64,000 nt of DNA from a virus. The translations under genes and the position numbers were made by a program. The notes under the pieces are model-generated. The model was not told the origin of the DNA, made no database searches, and saw nothing but the letters and a program-made list of their open reading frames with translations. Shown here one piece after another: positions 58,492 through 64,000 of this stretch (position 1 is the first letter of the stretch; each line of letters starts with the position of its first letter). Location of the stretch: positions 186,001-250,000 of the IMG/VR virus record IMGVR_UViG_3300042473_001540, one strand, 5' to 3'.

Positions 58492-58887
58492 TTAGATAAT
58501 AGTGGTTTCAACATTTCTGCGATCAAAATCAATTTGGAAAACTTCCACAATATCCAACGGTTGGTAGTAGAGATCCATCTGGAGTTGCAGGCCATTGTCA
58601 TATTCAGTAAGTTTGATATCTCGTATTTGAACTCGACCATCAGCTGCCACTATTTGATAGCAGTCGTCAATAATCATCTGCAGGTTGTCAGCCACCATGG
58701 GTTCAAATAACATGTCCCAAATTATTGATCCAAAGTCTGGGCGCATGACTCTTTCGCGTTTCCTTGTATAAAACGCATTAACCAAATCTCTCTTGATAAG
58801 ATCAAGATCAGTGTATTGTGTTTGTTTGATACTGGTGTCCACTGAACTATAACCAATGAACAATCGGGTGCGGGGTGCTACTGCCAT
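58492..58887 (-). CDS. Baseplate wedge protein, gp25-like
   Basis: 131 residues, the usual length. DLDLIKRDLVNAFYTRKRER, then MRPDFGSIIWDMLFEPM is the GPW/gp25 signature (helix, R-x-x-P-x-F-G-x-x-L/I-x-x-x-L-F-E). This lysozyme-like fold protein is a central wedge component next to gp6 in all contractile tails. First gene of the tail operon, with a late motif just upstream. Confidence 0.9.
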   Translation of the reverse strand: MAVAPRTRLFIGYSSVDTSIKQTQYTDLDLIKRDLVNAFYTRKRERVMRPDFGSIIWDMLFEPMVADNLQMIIDDCYQIVAADGRVQIRDIKLTEYDNGLQLQMDLYYQPLDIVEVFQIDFDRRNVETTII

Positions 58888-58893
58888 AATACT

Positions 58894-58901
58894 TATTTAG
58901 A
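58894..58901 (-). promoter_or_regulatory. Late-promoter-like motif TCTAAATA
   Basis: On the minus strand, 6 bases before the gp25 ATG. It is in the divergent gap with the phosphoribosyltransferase gene. Confidence 0.55.
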
Positions 58902-58940
58902 GAAGATTTGACACTCTAAAATCTTGCCACAAAATAAGTG

Positions 58941-59444
58941 ATGAATAAAAAACATTTGAGTTTTGATGATATTACTGTTCTTACCTACAGTCTTTGCGAT
59001 AATATAGAGGCGTCAGGTTGGCAGCCCTCGATTGTTGTTGGCATTACTAGGGGTGGCCTCCTTACAGCCAAAATGTTGAGTCATTATTGGAAAGTGCCTA
59101 TGTGCACAATTGATGTGAGCTTGCGGGACTATACCTTATGGAGCGAAGATTTCAATACCAATTTGGTAATTGAGGCATTCAATGGTCACAATCTTCTTGT
59201 GGTTGATGATATAAACGACAGTGGTGCAACAGGGATCAAGATCAAAAACACTTGGACCACTGTAGTGAACAGTTTGCCAGAACATCAATCATTATGGCCC
59301 AAAAACAATATCAAATTTGGCGTGCTGTTGGAAAATGAAGTCAGCTCTCACCAAAGTGACTTTTGGGGCTCAAAAATCAACAAGGAACAAGATCCCATTT
59401 GGTATGTTTTTCCTTGGGAGATCCAACGGGGCAAGGGTGATTGA
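58941..59444 (+). CDS. Phosphoribosyltransferase
   Basis: 167 residues. The PRPP loop is NLLVVDDINDSGATG, with two acidic residues followed by D-S-G-A-T-G as in type I PRTases. The N-terminal GITRGGLLTAKML supplies the second nucleotide-contacting loop. Related to xanthine/hypoxanthine and bacterial YdhG-type PRTases; used for base salvage or nucleotide pool tuning. A TTGACA lies at 58908 with a weak -10. ATG 58941 has no ribosome site and may be read from a leaderless transcript. Confidence 0.8.
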   Translation: MNKKHLSFDDITVLTYSLCDNIEASGWQPSIVVGITRGGLLTAKMLSHYWKVPMCTIDVSLRDYTLWSEDFNTNLVIEAFNGHNLLVVDDINDSGATGIKIKNTWTTVVNSLPEHQSLWPKNNIKFGVLLENEVSSHQSDFWGSKINKEQDPIWYVFPWEIQRGKGD

Positions 59445-59640
59445 AAAAACACACAATCTATTGTTTCCTTGGAGCGTGAGAATGAACTTTGATGTGGTGG
59501 ATTGGACACCTATGGACCATTGGTGTGTAGAGCATTTTGGCAATGAAGGTGTGTTGTGGAGCATTGGTTGGGAGAATGGCACGTGGGATTTTCAAAAATT
59601 TGAGGATGCAATGATGATGTGGCTGACATGGGTGAGATAA
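59437..59640 (+). CDS. LTW-family small protein, WC subgroup (67 aa)
   Basis: GTG 59437 (GTGA overlap) restores the shared start FPWSVRMNFDVVDW, then MDHWCVEHFG, WDFQKFEDAMMMWLTWVR. ATG 59482 would remove the N-terminal strand common to other copies. This isolated member lies far from the clusters. Confidence 0.65.
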   Translation: MIEKTHNLLFPWSVRMNFDVVDWTPMDHWCVEHFGNEGVLWSIGWENGTWDFQKFEDAMMMWLTWVR

Positions 59641-59954
59641 TTGAAGATTGGAGCGTTTCTGCAGATCTCTGCTGTCCGCTAAGCTTGGATCGTGATAGAT
59701 TGGATTGTGAACTGGCTTTGTTGAAGTATCGCACAACCCAAGAAGTTCAAGACAATCTCATACTTATCTATCTCAATATGCCAAGTTTGGGTTATCCCAT
59801 TGGCCAATTGGAGTTGGTTAAAGAGTGGCGCACTATTCTCTGTGAAGAGCTTGTGAAACGGAAACCCATTCATTGGCGTCATTTCTTGAAAAGCCGTATG
59901 GACAAAAACGCTGCTGAGAAAACATCAGTTGACGAGCCCAGCCCTTCAGCGTAA
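59628..59954 (+). CDS. Unknown helical protein (108 aa)
   Basis: From ATG 59628, inside the LTW codons of the previous gene (or GTG 59619). 108 residues. Contains EVQDNLILIYLNMPSLGYPI and a basic C-terminal helix. No family recognised. Confidence 0.55.
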   Translation: MGEIIEDWSVSADLCCPLSLDRDRLDCELALLKYRTTQEVQDNLILIYLNMPSLGYPIGQLELVKEWRTILCEELVKRKPIHWRHFLKSRMDKNAAEKTSVDEPSPSA

Positions 59955-59982
59955 GTTATCAAGGGACACGGAAGGAATGATT

Positions 59983-60435
59983 ATGACCAAAGGTGAGCTG
60001 CTAGGCAAGTGTTTGGTTTTTGCCACCAACGCACATGCTGGTCAGTTTGACAAGGGAGGTGCTCCATATTTGCTCCACGTCCTAAAGGTTATGCACTATT
60101 TGCGCACCGAGGACGAAGAGCTGCAATGCATTAGTTTGCTCCACGACGTGTGTGAAGATACTGATGCCACCTACGCTGATCTCAGAGATATTGGCTGCAC
60201 CGAGCGTGTGATTGCGGGCGTGAGGGCACTGACCAAAGTGCCGGGTGAAACACTCGACGAATACAAGGCTCGAGTTTTCGCCAACCCCGATGCCATGCGT
60301 GTGAAAAAGTGCGACCTGCGTCACAACTCGGATATCCGGCGCTTGAAAGGTGTCACAGAGAAGGACATTCGGCGCATGGCTCGCTACCATGAGTTTTACC
60401 TGGAGATTTGCGAGCGACTCAAGCTAGCTGATTGA
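59983..60435 (+). CDS. HD-domain (p)ppGpp hydrolase-like protein (Mesh1/SpoT type)
   Basis: 150 residues from ATG 59983, AAGGA 6 bases before. The whole SpoT-like hydrolase pattern is present: AHAGQFDKGGAPYLLHVLKV (first His), LLHDVCEDTDATYADL (HD and E-D), and VKKCDLRHNSDIRRL (last Asp). Mesh1-type small alarmone hydrolases cleave ppGpp to GDP or GTP. A phage copy would relieve the stringent response and keep host synthesis active. Substrate remains to be shown. Confidence 0.8.
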   Translation: MTKGELLGKCLVFATNAHAGQFDKGGAPYLLHVLKVMHYLRTEDEELQCISLLHDVCEDTDATYADLRDIGCTERVIAGVRALTKVPGETLDEYKARVFANPDAMRVKKCDLRHNSDIRRLKGVTEKDIRRMARYHEFYLEICERLKLAD

Positions 60436-60459
60436 CAATCCAATCAATACTGCTATAGT
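60432..60459 (+). promoter_or_regulatory. Early sigma70-type promoter
   Basis: TTGACA (overlapping the previous stop), 16-bp spacer, TATAGT preceded by TGC. Confidence 0.8.
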
Positions 60460-60480
60460 GCTGGGGAAAGGAACACGCTG

Positions 60481-61068
60481 ATGATCACCATTGTGAAAAA
60501 GTCCACACAAAATCGTCGAGCACTCTTGGGCCAAACTGGTAAACAGTTTGTGAGAATGTCGGGCGATGCCGTGCGCTCCATTGTGGAGAAAAATACTTTT
60601 GATCCCACTTTGGCTTTTTGGGTTCATTGGTACAATCAAGCACCTGCCCTTGATTTCGATGCAACTGCGCTCACACCAAAGCAATGCCAAGATTTGATTG
60701 AGCTTGTGACGTTGCAGACCAAAAAAGATCTTGAAAATATTCTCAAGTATCTTGATGAGATCAGGCTAGATCAAGAATATTGGCGCACCGTGTCAGAAAA
60801 GCTGAGCCAAGGGCTTGAACCACCCAACGCCCCATATTTCTTTTGGGACCCGCCTGTCGGCATCCCAGACTTCTCCCGGTGGACGCAAGCTGATGCGCCA
60901 AATCAAGAGTGGCTGGAACATGTAGACAATCGCCTCAAGAGACTGAAGGTAGTTGAGCGCGACTACCGCAAGTCAGCCAGGCTCCACCAGGATCGCTTGA
61001 ACGACACATACATTTGGGCAGATGTGCAGACCGAAACTGTGCGCACCACTGTCATCACTCCAGTTTGA
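60481..61068 (+). CDS. Unknown protein upstream of Thg1 (195 aa)
   Basis: Not recognised. 195 residues, mixed alpha, with PNAPYFFWDPPVGIPDFSRW and a basic helix near the end (RLKRLKVVERDYRKSARLHQ). It is co-transcribed with the Thg1-type gene, ending 7 bases before it, so it might partner that enzyme. Confidence 0.6.
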   Translation: MITIVKKSTQNRRALLGQTGKQFVRMSGDAVRSIVEKNTFDPTLAFWVHWYNQAPALDFDATALTPKQCQDLIELVTLQTKKDLENILKYLDEIRLDQEYWRTVSEKLSQGLEPPNAPYFFWDPPVGIPDFSRWTQADAPNQEWLEHVDNRLKRLKVVERDYRKSARLHQDRLNDTYIWADVQTETVRTTVITPV

Positions 61069-61075
61069 GGGTCAC

Positions 61076-61894
61076 ATGAGCAAGGACAGTCTTGGCGACA
61101 GGATGAAGCTGCTGGAACAGCAGGAAACTGATCGACGCTTCCTGTTCAGCTTGCCCATCTATGCGCGTATTGACGGACGGGGCTTCAGCAAGTTCACCAA
61201 GGACATGGAGCGACCTTACGACACTGGCATGACCACTAGCATGATCGAAACCACTCGAACCTTGGTGGAGAAAACCCAAGCTACTCTCGGGTATGTTCAA
61301 AGTGACGAGATCAGCTTGGTGTGGGTGCCCACAGGCAATGGCCATGGTTGGTTTGATGGCAAGATAACCAAGATGACCAGTGTGCTGGCTGGCCTGGCCA
61401 CAGCAGCATTCATTGAGAATGTTATTCAGTATTTTCCCAACTGGCAGCAGCTGGTGCTCCGCCTGCCGCACTTTGATGCAAGAGTCATCAGCATGCCCAG
61501 TTTGAGTGAGACGGCGAACATGTTACTTTGGCGCAATCTTGATTGTGCCAAAAATTCCGTGAGCATGGCTGCCCATCACTATCGCAGCCACAAAGAGCTG
61601 CAAGGCCTAGATCAAAAACAGCAACAGGAACTCATTTGGCAAAGTGGCGTCAACTGGAGCTCATATCCCGCAGCATTCAAGCGAGGAACTTGGGTACGTC
61701 GACGTGTAGTGCAACGCACGTTGAATGACTCTGAGCTGGGGTTGATTCCGGAAAACTACAGGCCAGATCCCGGCACACTGTTTGCCCGGAGCGAGGTGCA
61801 AAGCTATGATCTGCCTCCTCTCAATCGAGTCACAAACCGAGTGGCTGTGCTGTTTGAAGACGCACCGCCTGAATACAAAACAGATAACCCTTGA
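61076..61894 (+). CDS. Thg1-type 3'-5' RNA polymerase (tRNAHis guanylyltransferase-like)
   Basis: 272 residues from ATG 61076. The catalytic motifs are those of Thg1/TLP: ARIDGRGFSKFTK with metal-binding D33, and GYVQSDEISLVW with D77, E78. Yeast Thg1 has the same spacing (D29 and D76/D77). Thg1 proteins add nucleotides to a 5' end; in bacteria and phages TLPs repair 5'-truncated tRNA. A shortened C-terminus compared with eukaryotic Thg1 fits a TLP. One of several RNA-repair genes in the window. Confidence 0.85.
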   Translation: MSKDSLGDRMKLLEQQETDRRFLFSLPIYARIDGRGFSKFTKDMERPYDTGMTTSMIETTRTLVEKTQATLGYVQSDEISLVWVPTGNGHGWFDGKITKMTSVLAGLATAAFIENVIQYFPNWQQLVLRLPHFDARVISMPSLSETANMLLWRNLDCAKNSVSMAAHHYRSHKELQGLDQKQQQELIWQSGVNWSSYPAAFKRGTWVRRRVVQRTLNDSELGLIPENYRPDPGTLFARSEVQSYDLPPLNRVTNRVAVLFEDAPPEYKTDNP

Positions 61895-61918
61895 CATACT
61901 CTCTGCCACTGCTATAAT
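61891..61918 (+). promoter_or_regulatory. Early sigma70-type promoter
   Basis: TTGACA, 16-bp spacer, TATAAT (perfect -10) preceded by TGC. Confidence 0.85.
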
Positions 61919-61943
61919 CCGCGCATACAAAGGAGACAGGTTG

Positions 61944-62888
61944 ATGGGCAGCTGGAACGAAACTTGTGGGATCACACGCTTGCCCATCCATTCAGGCGAT
62001 CCTGTGGTGCTGATCATGTTGAGCCAGGTCACTGACTCTGGTGGTGCTGATGGCGCTTGCTATGCCAGCCACTACTGGAAGCCCTATGCGCTCCCGCTAC
62101 GTGCAGTCTACAACGACTACGGTGGTATTGAAGATGTGGGCACAGAGTGGAATCAACGCTGGATCCTGGGCAAAACTCGCGAAAGCATGGAGAGCATGCC
62201 AGAGGGAGAAAATCCCTACCACGAGCCCGCTGTGGATCCACTACAGCTTGACAGCATGGAAACCCTCATGGAGTGGATTCGATCTGATCGGGTGTGGGTG
62301 AGAGGTGCTCGCAATCCCCGGGGCGGTGGGCATCTCCTGGGCTGGACCATGTGCCACGCTTGGGCATGGGACCATCTAGCCCAGCAGAGTGAACACTGGA
62401 ATGGCGATGTGACCACACTGGAGATGAACTACAAGCGGGGTCAGGAACGCTACCGCAGCCTCTTCAAGCTGGCACAGGATCACCCGGATGGTATGAACTT
62501 TGAGATGGCTTATTGGCGCTGGCGGGACACCCACTCCCTACGGGATCACTGGGCTGCCTTGCTAACTGGAGGCAGCAGCTTTGAAAGCTATGGTGGTGCC
62601 ACAACTGGCATCCGCTCTTACGCTGATCTCATGCGGCTGTGGGCAGTGGCAGGACGTGACGTCGATCATCCCGAAGTTGACGACTTTCTCCGGGAGATGA
62701 GTGCCTTTCTGTTGGTATCAGACAACATGTGTGGACTGCGCATGACATGGCACCCGCAAACTGGCAAGGGCAGTCAGTGCGCCGAATACCCTCTCTACAA
62801 AAGTTTTTTTCTTCGCTGCCAGCAGCATGTGGACCTGATGCTGAACGGTGGCGACGATGATGACTGCGACACTGATGACACTCTATAA
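61944..62888 (+). CDS. Conserved phage protein, unknown (314 aa)
   Basis: From ATG 61944, with AAGGAG 11 bases upstream. Begins MGSWNETCGITRLPIHSGDP, a start shared by uncharacterised phage proteins. The body is Trp-rich with WGHLLG-like GGGHLLGWTMCHAWAWDH and an acidic end (DDDDCDTDDTL). Sole user of a near-perfect early promoter, so it is probably abundant. Function unknown. Confidence 0.65.
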   Translation: MGSWNETCGITRLPIHSGDPVVLIMLSQVTDSGGADGACYASHYWKPYALPLRAVYNDYGGIEDVGTEWNQRWILGKTRESMESMPEGENPYHEPAVDPLQLDSMETLMEWIRSDRVWVRGARNPRGGGHLLGWTMCHAWAWDHLAQQSEHWNGDVTTLEMNYKRGQERYRSLFKLAQDHPDGMNFEMAYWRWRDTHSLRDHWAALLTGGSSFESYGGATTGIRSYADLMRLWAVAGRDVDHPEVDDFLREMSAFLLVSDNMCGLRMTWHPQTGKGSQCAEYPLYKSFFLRCQQHVDLMLNGGDDDDCDTDDTL

Positions 62889-62912
62889 CCTCAAAAACAA
62901 GGAAACCGTGCT

Positions 62913-63329
62913 GTGAACAACCTCAGCCTTCTCATCTACCTTGCTGGCGTAACAGGCAGTATTGGTAGCTTTCTGGTATTTGTTGCTGTTCTGTTTGGAT
63001 TTGGAATAGCAGTCTGCGGTGTCGTTTGGGTCGTAAGTCTTGACGCTACCAATTTCCGCACTGTGGAATATGCCAATCACGTCAAAATCCACAGCTGGCG
63101 CTGGCTTTGGGCGTTTTTGGTGCTGATGATTTTTGTTGGTAGTGTGTCAGCACTGGTGCCCAGCCGACAGACAGTGCTGCTGATTGCTGGCAGTGAGATG
63201 GGCGAGCGAGTGCTCAATCACCCACGCTTCAACCAAGTTGTGGATCCTGGACTAGAGCTGGTGACAACCTGGATGCAAAAAGAAACGGCTGAGATCCGCC
63301 GGAGCATGGATCCTACCAAAAAGCAGTAA
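62913..63329 (+). CDS. Two-helix membrane protein (138 aa, GTG start)
   Basis: GTG 62913 with AAGGAAA 8 bases upstream. Membrane segments at about residues 4-44 (two close helices) and 65-88, then a soluble tail of 50 residues with a helix QVVDPGLELVTTWMQKE. Such organisation is common for phage membrane proteins of unknown role. Convergent with the last gene. Confidence 0.65.
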   Translation: MNNLSLLIYLAGVTGSIGSFLVFVAVLFGFGIAVCGVVWVVSLDATNFRTVEYANHVKIHSWRWLWAFLVLMIFVGSVSALVPSRQTVLLIAGSEMGERVLNHPRFNQVVDPGLELVTTWMQKETAEIRRSMDPTKKQ

Positions 63330-63333
63330 TAGG

Positions 63334-63972
63334 CTAGCCCAGCTGGCCCAGGCTGGTGACAAATCCCGGGCGCCCGGGCTGGTTGTGCAGGATGAACTCG
63401 CTTTGTCCTGCACGATCGGTTATCCAGATGATGCTGTTAACAGGTATGTCAGCTTGCAGGACTTTCTCAAGCTTGCGGTCTCTCTTTTGCAACAGCTCAG
63501 TGATCCAAGTTTGGTCTTCTCGGAACTGCTCCTCTAAATCGTCCCCATCAGTTATCATGTCACCATCGCTGTCAAAGATGTGATAATAATAAGGGTCTAG
63601 GTCAGGGTCATTGGTGGGCTCATCAGTGCGCACATATTGTTTCCCTCTCCAAGTGACTTTGCCCTTTTGGTTATACTCTTGCACTGCTTGTTGAATAGCC
63701 TGATCAGTTATGGGCTTGACCTTCATGAGCCTGGGATCTACTCCTGCAAACCAAGCTGCAACGCGGGGGTCACTTGTCCAGCTGAGTGTGTGCCGGGGAC
63801 CACCTTTGTCACCCACAGGGGTTTGAGCTCGATAGAGACGTATGGTGTCGCCAAACTTCCTCCGCAAGGCCGCTTGCACTGGCCTAAAACTCTGCTCCAG
63901 GCTGGCTCGGATCCGTTGGCCCCGCTCACTTGGCTGTGGGCTGTAGGCATCTTCCAGTTGAGCACTTTTCAT
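63334..63972 (-). CDS. ADP-ribosyltransferase candidate (R-S-QxE type)
   Basis: About 212 residues from ATG 63972; ATG 63987 is in the same frame, and the frame stays open to the window edge. It fits the R-S-E class: R in TIRLYRAQT, the S-x-S/T strand as SWTSDPRVAAWF, and the catalytic Q-S-E in TDRAGQSEFIL, following the usual L-x-x-x-I-P-x-x-x-I-I-W block. Q-x-E rather than E-x-E is typical of enzymes modifying Asn or nucleic acid. Phage ARTs such as T4 Alt and ModA modify host RNA polymerase. Confidence 0.65.
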   Translation of the reverse strand: MKSAQLEDAYSPQPSERGQRIRASLEQSFRPVQAALRRKFGDTIRLYRAQTPVGDKGGPRHTLSWTSDPRVAAWFAGVDPRLMKVKPITDQAIQQAVQEYNQKGKVTWRGKQYVRTDEPTNDPDLDPYYYHIFDSDGDMITDGDDLEEQFREDQTWITELLQKRDRKLEKVLQADIPVNSIIWITDRAGQSEFILHNQPGRPGFVTSLGQLG

Positions 63973-64000
63973 GATTCCGCCCCACATGCCCTTGTTTTGG

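Noticed and set aside
1-64000. tRNA genes, expected beside tRNA repair functions
   Set aside because: I scanned by eye for T-arm consensus (GGTTCRANNCC) with plausible flanking stems and found none. A covariance search is needed to be certain.

Overview
The window is a stretch of a large T4-type, contractile-tailed bacteriophage genome from an unknown bacterial host. The evidence is the late block on the minus strand (a gp25-like lysozyme-fold baseplate protein, a gp6/J-type baseplate wedge protein, a 4017-residue structural protein and an S74-terminated tail fibre protein), T4-like late promoters of the form (C/T)(T/A)TAAATA or CATAAATA, ThyX, homing and HNH endonucleases, and very dense packing of small early genes with ATGA, GTGA and TGATG junctions. 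I saw no tRNA gene, CRISPR array or insertion sequence.

Layout. 1-1.2 kb: end of a VWA-like gene and a homing endonuclease that has landed on its terminator. 1.3-18.4 kb: an early/accessory region on the plus strand with a DEDD exonuclease, a nucleotidyltransferase, Nudix, GT25 (minus strand), an L7/L12-like protein, an Rnl5-type RNA ligase and many small unknowns. 18.4-19.7 kb: a strikingly GC-rich segment carrying one intact galE. Both of its ends lie inside truncated phage genes, so it is a recent foreign insertion or an assembly chimera. 19.8-36 kb: more early genes, including a Pth2-like peptidyl-tRNA hydrolase, an SPFH/band-7 protein, an HNH nuclease, a T4 Rnl1-type RNA ligase, a macro-like protein, a class II aldolase-like protein and a BCS1-like AAA ATPase. 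36-40.4 kb: a Pnkp-like kinase-phosphatase, an HNH nuclease, conserved phage hypotheticals and ThyX. 40.4-58.9 kb: the tail/baseplate block on the minus strand. 58.9-64 kb: a phosphoribosyltransferase, a Mesh1/SpoT-like HD hydrolase, a Thg1-type 3'-5' polymerase, unknowns, and an R-S-QxE ADP-ribosyltransferase candidate at the right edge.

How it works together. Early genes are served by about 17 near-identical sigma70-type promoters (TTGACA, 16-17 bp, mostly TGC-TATANT), several placed directly after a terminator hairpin. Late genes use TAAATA-type promoters that often contain the stop codon of the gene upstream. Two themes stand out. First, at least 20 small paralogous proteins in tandem clusters share a C-terminal signature (aromatic-x-F-x3-E/D-D-x3-F-x-L-T-W); two copies are split by the same kind of +1 shift in a T-run. 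Second, there is a dispersed RNA/tRNA maintenance set: two different RNA ligases plus the remnant of a third, a kinase-phosphatase, Thg1 and Pth2. Together they suggest a phage that repairs tRNA against host anticodon nucleases. All functional assignments come from reading motifs in the translated sequence; no database search was possible.
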